Source: Selenomonadaceae bacterium (GTDB lineage: Bacteria; Bacillota; Negativicutes; Selenomonadales; Selenomonadaceae). Taken from it: a DNA stretch of 64,000 bases. The notes under the pieces were generated by a model. That model saw only the letters and a program-made list of their open reading frames with translations. It was not told where the DNA came from and searched no databases. The first letter of the stretch is position 1; every line of letters begins with the position of its first letter. This document shows positions 7,775 to 15,537 of this stretch, piece after piece. The stretch lies in NCBI GenBank assembly GCA_017554235.1, contig JAFZIV010000019.1, forward strand, positions 1-64,000. The letters run 5' to 3'. A program made the translations under genes and the position numbers.

Positions 7775-8407
7775 TTGACAAAAAAAATAATCGTTGCAGG
7801 CATAGGACCGGGCGACGAAAAATTTATAACGCCTGCCGCATTGGAAAAAATTCGTGCGGCACAATTTTTAGCGGGCGGACGCCGTGCATTGGAAACATTT
7901 TCTTCGGCAAGTCAAATTACTTTTCCGATTACAAAAAATCTTGACGCGGTAATAAATTTTATCAAAGAAAAAATTTTAATCAGTCAAGTCGTCGTAATGG
8001 TAAGCGGCGATCCGGGCTATTACTCAATGCTTGACTTACTGCGAAGAAATTTTGACGCGGCAATAATTGAAGTTATTCCGTCAATCAGCGCGTTGCAACT
8101 TGCCTTTGCAAAATTAGCGTTGTCATGGTACGACGCAACATTATTAAGTTTTCACGGACGAAAACCAGCCGACGAGAAATTAAAATTTGAATCGGGAAAA
8201 GTTTTGGGAATGTTGACGGACGGCGAATATAATTCCGCAACAATCTCAAAAATTTTAATCGACTTGGGATGGGCGGGCGATACCAATTTAACAATCTGCG
8301 CACGCCTTTCATATCCCAACGAAAAAATTATTTCAACAACACTTGACGCCGCCGTAAAATCTGAACCCGTCAAGCATTGTGTATTAATTGTTGGGTTTAA
8401 GGGGTAA
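7775..8407 (+). CDS. cbiE: Precorrin-6Y C5,15-methyltransferase, CbiE subunit
   Basis: CbiE transfers methyl groups from S-adenosylmethionine to the corrin ring in cobalamin synthesis. The 210-residue protein has the family length. It opens with IIVAGIGPGDEKFITPAAL, continues with FLAGGRRALE, and has the SAM-site segments VMVSGDPGYYSML and VIPSISALQLAFAKL. TTG start with TTGGAGGCGG upstream. The CbiT decarboxylase half is not fused and does not follow. Two other corrin/uroporphyrinogen enzymes lie 12-15 kb away, so the pathway is scattered. The gene is convergent with PBP2, 27 bases apart. Confidence 0.9.
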   Translation: MTKKIIVAGIGPGDEKFITPAALEKIRAAQFLAGGRRALETFSSASQITFPITKNLDAVINFIKEKILISQVVVMVSGDPGYYSMLDLLRRNFDAAIIEVIPSISALQLAFAKLALSWYDATLLSFHGRKPADEKLKFESGKVLGMLTDGEYNSATISKILIDLGWAGDTNLTICARLSYPNEKIISTTLDAAVKSEPVKHCVLIVGFKG

Positions 8408-8411
8408 GAAC

Positions 8412-8435
8412 AATTCTTAATTCTACATTCTTAAT
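8412..8435 (+). repeat. 24-base dispersed repeat, copy 1
   Basis: A 24-base AT-rich word (AATTCTTAATTCTACATTC...) recurs exactly, in reverse complement, at 30242-30265. Both copies lie at the 3' ends of genes, here between cbiE and PBP2. Confidence 0.6.
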
Positions 8436-10237
8436 TAATTGAACGATCCACGTTGAGCTTGAATAGCAAATGCCGCCTCTAAAATTTCTCTGCCGATAGG
8501 TACAGCACTCGACGCACCAAAACCGCCTTGCTCAACGATAACAGCAACGCTTACCGTAGGATTATCAAATGGCGCGTAACCTACAAACCAGCCGTGATCT
8601 GTACCTTGAGAATTTTCCGCTGTTCCGGTTTTACCCGCTATCTCATAAGGAAAGCCCTCAAAATTTCTAGCCGCCGTTCCTGTCTTTGTGACTTCGTGCA
8701 AACCTGCTTGTACCATTCTAATTATTTCGGGGTCAACGCCGAGCTGTCCTACCAATTCAGGCGTAAATTCTTTTATTAATTCGCCGTCTTGTGTGACAAT
8801 TTTCTTGACGACGTGCGGACGGTATCTGTTGCCATTGGCGGCAATTTCTCCCATAACCATTGCGGCTTGAAGCGGCGTTACCAAATTAAATCCCTGTCCA
8901 ATCGCCGCGTCCATTATCTCCGACAAATAAAATTCATCGTGATAAACTTCCCATTTATATTCTTTCCAATCGGCAATACCGGGCGATTCATAAGGCAAAT
9001 CAATTCCGGTAACTGAACCCAATCCAAATAATTGCGCGTATTGTTCCAAAAGGTCTGCGCCTAAACGGTTACCCATTTCGTAAAAATAAACGTTATCAGA
9101 ATGTGCCAACGCGTTATGAAAATCTAACCAGCCAAGAGCCTCGCCACCTGCGTTGCCTTTCGGTACAAGCCAGTGTTGCCCGCTGTCAAAAATCATTTCA
9201 TCAGGCGCAACTTTCCCAGTGGCAAGCGCGGCAGTTCCCGTTACAATTTTAAACGTTGAGCCTGGAGGATATTCGCCGGTAATAGTTTTGTTGTCCATCG
9301 GGTGATAAGGATTCGTGTTAATTGCGTTCCAATCTTTAGTTGAAATGCCATGCGCAAAAAGATTCGGATCAAATGCAGGTCGCGATACCATTGCAAGAAC
9401 TTCACCATTTTGCGGATTAAGCACAACAGCGGCGGCGGCATGCGCACCAATTTCACCAAGCATTTTGTCAACGGCTTGCTCGGCGGCAACTTGTAAATCT
9501 CTGTCAATCGTTAAAATTAAATCGTAACCGGCTTTCGGCTCTTTCTTGCCTAAAATTTGTACGGGCTTACCTGCTACGTCAACTTCAACTTGTTCACCGC
9601 CATCAACGCCCCTAACATATTGGTCGTACACTCTTTCCAATCCAAATTGCCCAATTATATCGCCCGACTTGTAACCTTGATCTTTTTTAGCCTCAAGCTC
9701 AGCGTCCGAAATTTCGCTGACATAGCCCAAAGTATGGGCGCACTCTTGCTTGAGAATATAATTTCTAATCGGTTGCACTTCAATAATAACGCCAGGATAA
9801 TCGTATTTTTGTTCCTCAATAATCGTAACAATGTCCGGCGTTACGTCCTGCTTGATTCTTATGGGGTCGAAACCGTAATGTACAGAAAGTTTTCTTTCAA
9901 TATCTTCAACGGGCACATTTAAAAGTTTTGAAACGCGCTCAACAACTTCAGGTGAAATCGGCTCTGTCAACGGTAAAAGTGACACGACAAAGCCCGGGCG
10001 ATTTGTCACGAGTAATTGTCCGTTCCTGTCAAAAAAAGTTCCGCGCGGTGCTACAGAAGGAATTATTCTGATTCTATTGCCGTCAGCCAATTTTGCATAA
10101 TATTCTCCGTCATAAAGTTGCAAATAACCGACTCGTGCCGCCAAAATAAGTATTATAAAAACCATTGCCCACATTAAAAAAGTTAATCGTCCTGCGTATT
10201 CGTCATCTTCGTTATTGTTAGTATTGATGTTCAGCAT
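8435..10237 (-). CDS. mrdA: Penicillin-binding protein 2 (peptidoglycan D,D-transpeptidase)
   Basis: Cross-links peptidoglycan for lateral growth and rod shape, anchored in the inner membrane. The 600-residue protein has a short cytoplasmic tail, one TM helix (LTFLMWAMVFIILILAARVGYL), the PBP dimerisation domain beginning RIIPSVAPRGTFFDRNG, and a C-terminal transpeptidase domain with all three catalytic motifs: SxxK in PPGSTFKIVTG, SxN as SDN, and KTG in AGKTGTAEN. AGAGGTG precedes the ATG. It is divergent from the HD gene; no rodA or mreBCD lies beside it. Confidence 0.95.
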   Translation of the reverse strand: MLNINTNNNEDDEYAGRLTFLMWAMVFIILILAARVGYLQLYDGEYYAKLADGNRIRIIPSVAPRGTFFDRNGQLLVTNRPGFVVSLLPLTEPISPEVVERVSKLLNVPVEDIERKLSVHYGFDPIRIKQDVTPDIVTIIEEQKYDYPGVIIEVQPIRNYILKQECAHTLGYVSEISDAELEAKKDQGYKSGDIIGQFGLERVYDQYVRGVDGGEQVEVDVAGKPVQILGKKEPKAGYDLILTIDRDLQVAAEQAVDKMLGEIGAHAAAAVVLNPQNGEVLAMVSRPAFDPNLFAHGISTKDWNAINTNPYHPMDNKTITGEYPPGSTFKIVTGTAALATGKVAPDEMIFDSGQHWLVPKGNAGGEALGWLDFHNALAHSDNVYFYEMGNRLGADLLEQYAQLFGLGSVTGIDLPYESPGIADWKEYKWEVYHDEFYLSEIMDAAIGQGFNLVTPLQAAMVMGEIAANGNRYRPHVVKKIVTQDGELIKEFTPELVGQLGVDPEIIRMVQAGLHEVTKTGTAARNFEGFPYEIAGKTGTAENSQGTDHGWFVGYAPFDNPTVSVAVIVEQGGFGASSAVPIGREILEAAFAIQAQRGSFN

Positions 10238-10274
10238 TGAATCACCTCTGAAGAAAAATTTTTGAACAGAGTTA

Positions 10275-10302
10275 AATATAAAACTTTTTTGCGATATGTC
10301 AA
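10275..10302 (-). promoter_or_regulatory. Promoter of the PBP2 gene
   Basis: Minus strand TTGACA-16 bases-TATATT. Its -35 box lies only six bases from the -35 box of the divergent promoter at 10309, so the two promoters share the intergenic region back to back. Confidence 0.6.
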
Positions 10303-10308
10303 GCTTTC

Positions 10309-10336
10309 TTGCACAGAATAAAAAATTTGTTATAAT
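10309..10336 (+). promoter_or_regulatory. Promoter of the HD/metallophosphoesterase/ATPase cluster
   Basis: TTGCAC-16 bases-TATAAT, about 27 bases upstream of the TTG start at 10363. Confidence 0.6.
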
Positions 10337-10362
10337 AATTTACAATAGGAGAGTGAATTATT

Positions 10363-10926
10363 TTGAGTAAATTAACTTTAGACAAGGCGAAAGAAATTCT
10401 TCACAAATATACAACGGAGGAACATTTACTGATACATGCGGCGGCAGTCAGTGCGGCAATGGGAGCTATGGCTGAATATTTTAACGCCGATGTCGAACAT
10501 TGGAAGGCTATTGGTTATCTGCATGATGTTGACTTTGAGAAATTTCCCGAAGAACATTGCCAACACGTCCGCGAACTTTTACAGCCTGAAGGCGTTGACG
10601 ACGAAGACATTAATACAATAATTTCTCACGGCTACGGGCTTACGGGCGCAGATGTTAAACCGACTACCGATTGTCAAAAATCTTTATTCGCAGTTGATGA
10701 ACTTACGGGTATTGTTTACGCTTATTTTTTAATGCGTCCCGAAGGTATGAAGGATATGTCCGTTAAAAGTTTGAAGAAAAAATTTAAAGATAAACGTTTT
10801 GCCGCCAAATGTAATCGTGACGTTATCACGAAGGGCGCGGAAGATTTAGGAATGGATCTCGGCAAGCTTATGGAAATTTGCGTTAAAGGTATGCAGGATT
10901 TTGAAAATGATGTCAAAAAAAATTAG
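10363..10926 (+). CDS. Cytoplasmic HD-domain protein
   Basis: 187 residues, TTG start with AATAGGAGAG upstream. The HD metal-binding pattern is present: an early His in EEHLLIHAAAV, the HD pair in IGYLHDVDFEKFPEEH, His-rich EHCQHV and an Asp in LFAVDELTG. Such small proteins are often annotated as HD superfamily hydrolases; the substrate is unknown. There is no signal peptide or membrane segment. The next gene starts inside its last codons, so the two are translationally coupled. Confidence 0.8.
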   Translation: MSKLTLDKAKEILHKYTTEEHLLIHAAAVSAAMGAMAEYFNADVEHWKAIGYLHDVDFEKFPEEHCQHVRELLQPEGVDDEDINTIISHGYGLTGADVKPTTDCQKSLFAVDELTGIVYAYFLMRPEGMKDMSVKSLKKKFKDKRFAAKCNRDVITKGAEDLGMDLGKLMEICVKGMQDFENDVKKN

Positions 10927-12199
10927 CCGTCGAACTTTCATAAAGGCGGCATTAACTACGGGAATTGCGCTCGGCGGCGGTTTAGTTTTAGGTTGCGGCG
11001 GAAATGAAAATACAATGCCTTCAGGCAAGTTGCCAGTAAAATTTTTGCGGCAGATTATCACAAAAGATTCTACGACTTCGCGCTGTATCATGTGGCAAAG
11101 TGATTCGCCTATGACTGAACCGATTATAGAAATTACGATTGGCGACGAGGTTAAAAAAATTCCCGCGCAAAATTCTACTTTCACTGATGACGATACGGAA
11201 AATTTTCAGTACACCGCGCAGATTGACGGGCTTAAACCAAATTCAACTTACGAATTTAAAATAGTTGACGGCGCAAAATCTACGGAGAATTTTGAACTGA
11301 AAACTTACGACGAAAATAAATTTAAGGGAATAATTTTTTCGGATTCGCAGTCGGCAAATTATGAAGTTTGGGGCGGAGTTGCTAAGTCGGCGTTTGAAAA
11401 AAATCCTGACGCGGAATTTTTTATAAATATGGGCGATCTCGTTGACAACGGCGAGGATAGAACTCAATGGGAAGCTTGGATGACGCAGGTTGAAGAGCCG
11501 CTTACAAAACTTCCTTTCGTTCCGATTATGGGCAATCACGAATGTTACGCGCGAGATTGGAAAGAACGTTATCCTATGGCTTACCTGAATTATTTTGCAG
11601 TGCCTGAAAATGACAATAAATATTTTAATCGTCGGTATTATTCTTTTGATTTTGGCGCGGCACATTTTGTAGTTTTGGACAGTCAGTGGGACGAATTGGA
11701 AACTTTTGCGCCCGGAATTATAGAAGCTCAAATTAATTGGTTGCGAAAAGATTTGGAGAATACTAAAAAAGCGTGGAAAATTGTTTGCATTCATCGCGAC
11801 GTTTTACAATATAAAATTATAGATCGTGATGATTGGAATGAAGGTTTTTCAAGCGTCGGTACAACTTTTATGCCGGAATTTGATTTTTGGAATGTCGACG
11901 TAGTTTTTACGGCTCATTTACACACTTACAGAAATCGCGGACATATCAGAGATTTTAACGAAGACCCGACAGGACCTCTTTATATTTTGACGGGATTAAG
12001 CGGCGATGTTCGTTATCCCGGTTTGTGGGCAAATCATACTTTGGATAAATTTGTTGCGCCTCAACCTGAAACGGATAATTTCTTGACGATTGAAGGCGAT
12101 GATAAAAATTTAATTATAAAATGTTTCCTTCCCGACGGCACAAAACTTGACGAGGTTAAACTTACCAAAAAAGAAAATCAAGAGGAAATTTCAGAATAA
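10907..12199 (+). CDS. Exported metallophosphoesterase (purple-acid-phosphatase-like), probable Tat lipoprotein
   Basis: About 430 residues; two adjacent ATGs (10907, 10910) are possible starts. The N-terminus has the twin-arginine motif SRRTFIKAA, a hydrophobic stretch and a lipobox-like LVLGC, so the protein is probably Tat-exported and lipid-anchored. A fibronectin-like domain (residues 45-125, ending DGLKPNSTYEFKIVDG) precedes a calcineurin-type phosphoesterase domain with FSDSQ, GDLVDNG, GNHE and FTAHLHTY. In FSDSQ, Gln replaces the usual His of the first DxH motif. Substrate unknown. It overlaps the end of the HD gene by 20 bases. Confidence 0.82.
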   Translation: MMSKKISRRTFIKAALTTGIALGGGLVLGCGGNENTMPSGKLPVKFLRQIITKDSTTSRCIMWQSDSPMTEPIIEITIGDEVKKIPAQNSTFTDDDTENFQYTAQIDGLKPNSTYEFKIVDGAKSTENFELKTYDENKFKGIIFSDSQSANYEVWGGVAKSAFEKNPDAEFFINMGDLVDNGEDRTQWEAWMTQVEEPLTKLPFVPIMGNHECYARDWKERYPMAYLNYFAVPENDNKYFNRRYYSFDFGAAHFVVLDSQWDELETFAPGIIEAQINWLRKDLENTKKAWKIVCIHRDVLQYKIIDRDDWNEGFSSVGTTFMPEFDFWNVDVVFTAHLHTYRNRGHIRDFNEDPTGPLYILTGLSGDVRYPGLWANHTLDKFVAPQPETDNFLTIEGDDKNLIIKCFLPDGTKLDEVKLTKKENQEEISE

Positions 12200-12205
12200 A
12201 AATTT

Positions 12206-13429
12206 ATGGGAGATTTTCAAGAAAAATTTCATAAGCTTATACATCAGGCGCGGCATAATTTCGGCGGAGATTATCAAGCTGTCTCAAAGATTGTCGACGA
12301 AATTTTTAATCTTGCGATAAAAATGCGAGCGTCCGACGTACACATTGAGCCGCTTGAAGATTTTTTGCGTGTAAGATACAGAATCGACGGACATTTACAC
12401 GAATTGCACGAACAAATACCGATTAGTTTAGCAAGCACGTTGACGGCGCGAATAAAAATTTTGGCGCGTATGGATACCACAAATACTTTTTTGCCACTTG
12501 ACGGAGCAATACAATTCGGCAATGTGGAAATGCGTGTTGCAAGCATACCTTCAGACGGCGCAGAAAGTTTAACGATTCGCGTGTTGGATACTGCGCGGCA
12601 ACTTCATAATTTATCGGACTTGGGATTTACACCTAAAAATGAAAAAATTTTCCGTAAAGCAATCGCGGAAATGTCAGGAATGATAATCTTAACCGGACCG
12701 ATGAACTCCGGCAAGTCAACTACTTTATATGCGGCACTGCGTGAATTAAATCAACCTTCGCGTTCAATAATGACTCTCGAAGACCCAATCGAACAACATA
12801 TTGACGGCGTAACACAGGTGCAAGTAAATGAAAAAGTCAATTTAACTTTCGCGGCGGGACTTCGCGCAATGTTGCGAATGGACGCCAACTGCTTAATGGT
12901 CGGTGAATCACGCGACACTGAAACTTCACGCATTGCAGTTCGCGCCGCATTGACGGGACATTTAATTTTCACGACGTTGCATGCAGGCGATTCTTGTAGC
13001 GCGGTTTTTCGTATGATTGAAATGGGCGTTGAACCATACCTGTTAGCGTCAACGTTGAAATGTGTAGTTGCCCAGCGTTTAGTTAGGCAACTTTGTCCGC
13101 ATTGTAAAAAATTAGTCCCTGCGAATAACTTTGAACGTAAGATAATCTGCGCGGACAAAATTTATAAATCGGTAGGCTGTAAAGAATGCGGCGGCACGGG
13201 ATATTTCGGACGGCTTGCCCTGCATGAAATTTTATGTATCGAAAAATCTGTACGTGATTTAATTTTGTACAGCAGAGACCTTGATAAAATTCGTGACGCG
13301 GCGATTAATGCAGGTCTTGAACCTTTAGCGATTGACGGTATTGAAAAAATCCGCGCAGGTTTAACGACTCTTGAAGAAGTTCAGCGCGTTTTGGGCGAGG
13401 AACTTTTTTCTATGCGGAATTTAAAATAG
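12206..13429 (+). CDS. GspE/PilB/ComGA-type secretion ATPase
   Basis: A hexameric motor ATPase that drives pilin assembly at the inner membrane. The 407-residue protein lacks the N-terminal MshEN-type domain of PilB, so it is nearer ComGA in size. It shows the N2 domain (ASDVHIEP, RYRIDG), Walker A GPMNSGKSTT, Asp box LEDPIE, Walker B-like LMVGESRD, the His box LTGHLIFTTLHAGD and the four-Cys zinc site CPHC...CKECGGTGY. Met-Asn in Walker A (usually Thr-Gly) and Ser in GESRD (usually Ile) are departures. No PilC or pilin gene is adjacent; a prepilin gene lies at 46 kb. Confidence 0.88.
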   Translation: MGDFQEKFHKLIHQARHNFGGDYQAVSKIVDEIFNLAIKMRASDVHIEPLEDFLRVRYRIDGHLHELHEQIPISLASTLTARIKILARMDTTNTFLPLDGAIQFGNVEMRVASIPSDGAESLTIRVLDTARQLHNLSDLGFTPKNEKIFRKAIAEMSGMIILTGPMNSGKSTTLYAALRELNQPSRSIMTLEDPIEQHIDGVTQVQVNEKVNLTFAAGLRAMLRMDANCLMVGESRDTETSRIAVRAALTGHLIFTTLHAGDSCSAVFRMIEMGVEPYLLASTLKCVVAQRLVRQLCPHCKKLVPANNFERKIICADKIYKSVGCKECGGTGYFGRLALHEILCIEKSVRDLILYSRDLDKIRDAAINAGLEPLAIDGIEKIRAGLTTLEEVQRVLGEELFSMRNLK

Positions 13430-13439
13430 ATTGTTTAAT

Positions 13440-14231
13440 TTATTCAGTGTAGCCAAGTTCACGAGCTTTTTCAAAATCCTCTTCCGCTTTTTCATTTTCT
13501 CCCATAGCTTTATAAGCAATTCCGCGATTGTGATAAGCACTTGCACATTTTGAATCAAATTTTATTGCTTGCGTCGTGTCATAAATTGCTTGCTCATAAT
13601 TTTTTAGTCTATTATACGTAAATCCAAGATTTGAATATGCAATCGCATCATTTCCAATAATTTCTATTGCATGTTTAAAATCTGCAATCGCTTCATTATA
13701 TTTTCCCACCATTGCGTAAGCCATCCCGCGATTGTCATATGTCTCACAAGAATAGCTAAAACTTTGAATTGCTTCGGTAAATTTTAAAATCGCGTCTTCA
13801 TAATTTTTTTGATGATAAAATTTCAATCCTTCTGCAACTTTTTCTTTAGCTTTTATATAGCTCGAATACCTTAAAATTTTTATCAAAAGACTAAAAATCA
13901 TACTAATAAAAAACCGTATTCCCATTCTGATAATTCTAACGACTAAATAAACGATAAAAACTATTGCTCCTAACACAAAAAACATTGGATCTCTATCTTC
14001 ACTTTTAAAGTAGAACATAAACGATAAAATAACCGACGCTAAAAACATTTGCAGTAAATCTGCATAAACAAAATTAAATTTATCAATTACATAAACAACG
14101 ACACATAATAAGCTTATAGAAATTATTGTCACCAAATCAGCATCTGAATCGACAAAATATATAACGATAAGAACACCGATAATCAATAATAAAACTATAA
14201 AATCTTCTTTTTCATCATCAGATTTAAACAT
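13440..14231 (-). CDS. Membrane-anchored tetratricopeptide-repeat protein (paralogue 1)
   Basis: About 263 residues from the ATG at 14231. The first 130 residues hold about four to five hydrophobic segments and the rest is three to four TPR units (KFYHQKNYEDAILKFTEAIQ, YDNRGMAYAMVGKYNEAIADF, YSNLGFTYNRLKNYEQAIYD, YHNRGIAYKAMGENEKAEEDF). TPRs act as protein-binding scaffolds, here facing the cytoplasm or periplasm. It is a close tandem paralogue of the next gene upstream: both end EKARELGYTE. The partner is unknown. Confidence 0.75.
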   Translation of the reverse strand: MFKSDDEKEDFIVLLLIIGVLIVIYFVDSDADLVTIISISLLCVVVYVIDKFNFVYADLLQMFLASVILSFMFYFKSEDRDPMFFVLGAIVFIVYLVVRIIRMGIRFFISMIFSLLIKILRYSSYIKAKEKVAEGLKFYHQKNYEDAILKFTEAIQSFSYSCETYDNRGMAYAMVGKYNEAIADFKHAIEIIGNDAIAYSNLGFTYNRLKNYEQAIYDTTQAIKFDSKCASAYHNRGIAYKAMGENEKAEEDFEKARELGYTE

Positions 14232-14290
14232 AATTTTCACGACCTTTCAATTTTTTTATTATAACACAAATTTTTATTGGAAGTTATTCA

Positions 14291-14323
14291 TAAAAAAATC
14301 TCCGACAAATTTTTCTGTCGAAG
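14291..14323 (-). terminator. Terminator between the two TPR genes
   Basis: On the minus strand CTTCGACA pairs with TGTCGGAG (one U-G pair) around an AT-rich loop and is followed by ATTTTTTTA. The two paralogues are therefore probably separate transcripts. Confidence 0.7.
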
Positions 14324-14336
14324 ATTAATTTTTTTT

Positions 14337-14978
14337 TTATTCAGTGTAACCAAGTTCACGCGCTTTTTCTAAGTCTTGTTCACCTTTAGCATTTTGTCCC
14401 AATGCTTTATAAGCAACTCCGCGATTGTGATAAGCCATTGCACATTTTGAATCAATGTCTATAGCTTGAATAGACTCAAAAATTGCTTGCTCATAATTTT
14501 GCAATTTATTGTAAGCAAATCCAAGATAAGAATAAGCAACCGAATCTTTTCTATTAATTTTTAGCGCAGTTTTAAAATCTGCAATCGCTTCATTATATTT
14601 TTCCAACATAATATAAGCCAGTCCGCGATTGTCGTATACCTCACAAAAATTGCTGTAACTTTGAATTGCTTCATCATATTTTAAAATTGCTTCGCTATAT
14701 TTTTTTTGTTGATAAAGATTTACTCCCTCTTCAACTTTTTTCTTAGCTTCCTTATAACTTGGATAATTTATCAGTTTTCTAAGTAAATCAAAAATCTTAT
14801 CAAACAAAAGATACATTCCGATTCTAAAAAACCGAACAAACAAATAAACGACGAATAATATTAAACCAATTCCCAGCAGTGCAGGTTCTCTGTCTGCACT
14901 GTCAAAATAAGCGTAGAGCGAAAAGCAACAGCAAATCGCAAAAACGAATAAAATTTCAATTTTGTAATATTTCCACAT
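14337..14978 (-). CDS. Membrane-anchored tetratricopeptide-repeat protein (paralogue 2)
   Basis: 213 residues, with two hydrophobic segments in the first 60 (FVFAICCCFSLYAYF, ALLGIGLILFVVYLFVRFF), a basic linker and then four TPR units ending EKARELGYTE. It aligns over its whole length with the C-terminal three quarters of the next gene, which carries extra TM segments at its start. A local duplication followed by change at the membrane end explains the pair. Function unknown. Confidence 0.75.
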   Translation of the reverse strand: MWKYYKIEILFVFAICCCFSLYAYFDSADREPALLGIGLILFVVYLFVRFFRIGMYLLFDKIFDLLRKLINYPSYKEAKKKVEEGVNLYQQKKYSEAILKYDEAIQSYSNFCEVYDNRGLAYIMLEKYNEAIADFKTALKINRKDSVAYSYLGFAYNKLQNYEQAIFESIQAIDIDSKCAMAYHNRGVAYKALGQNAKGEQDLEKARELGYTE

Positions 14979-15003
14979 AAAAGTTCACAACCTTTCAATT
15001 TTT

Positions 15004-15032
15004 AGTATAATTTAAACTTTCATCTATGTGAA
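15004..15032 (-). promoter_or_regulatory. Promoter of TPR paralogue 2
   Basis: Minus strand TTCACA-17 bases-TATACT, about 26 bases upstream of the ATG at 14978. Confidence 0.55.
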
Positions 15033-15063
15033 GGATTTTTTGAAAAAGCATGGCAATTTAATT

Positions 15064-15498
15064 TTATTCTACGTTGCCTAAGAGTGGAGACTCATCAAAA
15101 TCAATCAGCAATTCGTTAGTCTGCGTTACCGTCAAATTATTTTTCAACGCATAAATTATAACGTCGTCCCACGAATCCCGCGCATAAAGTTGCTTTGCTC
15201 CCGCATAATACAAAAGATGTTGACATTCCTCAAAAGAAAGTTGCATAGCCAACGCAAGTGATATAATTTTTTCTCGGGAAGTATTTTTTCTGCCTGAAAA
15301 TATGTGGTAGGCATAATCGCCCAACTCCGAACGCTTTATAACTTCTGCTTTTGATAAATTTTTCGTGACAAGAAGATAGCTTAAATATTGCGCCAAAGTA
15401 AAATTGCGCAGATTAAGTTCATTTTCCGCGAAGAATTTTTTCAAGTCATCAGTTTCGGCAAGCTCATTTTCCAGCTCTTCGGTATCTTTTTCAGACAT
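15064..15498 (-). CDS. Helix-turn-helix (Cro/CI-type) protein divergent from a Ser/Thr kinase
   Basis: Start taken at the ATG at 15498 because AGGAG lies before it; a longer frame would run into the divergent kinase gene. 144 residues. After an acidic N-terminus, residues 45-110 resemble a lambda-repressor-like fold: TLAQYLSYLLVTKNLSKAEV, IKRSELGDYAYHIFSGRKN, SREKIISLALAMQLSFEECQ. The tail reads YALKNNLTVTQTNELLIDFD. It is only 39 bases from the kinase start. The short shared region suggests that it either regulates the pair or is a substrate of the kinase; both are inference. Confidence 0.65.
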   Translation of the reverse strand: MSEKDTEELENELAETDDLKKFFAENELNLRNFTLAQYLSYLLVTKNLSKAEVIKRSELGDYAYHIFSGRKNTSREKIISLALAMQLSFEECQHLLYYAGAKQLYARDSWDDVIIYALKNNLTVTQTNELLIDFDESPLLGNVE

Positions 15499-15537
15499 TT
15501 TTTCAACTCCTGTGGTAAAATACGGCGGGGTGAAATT

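Noticed and set aside
7580-7864. A frame running through repeat copy B
   Set aside because: Codes for the same repeat-derived text as copy A and overlaps the start of cbiE on the other strand.
15388-15537. N-terminal extension of the Ser/Thr kinase
   Set aside because: It overlaps the start of the divergent HTH gene, has no ribosome site and is not kinase-like; the GTG at 15538 has one.
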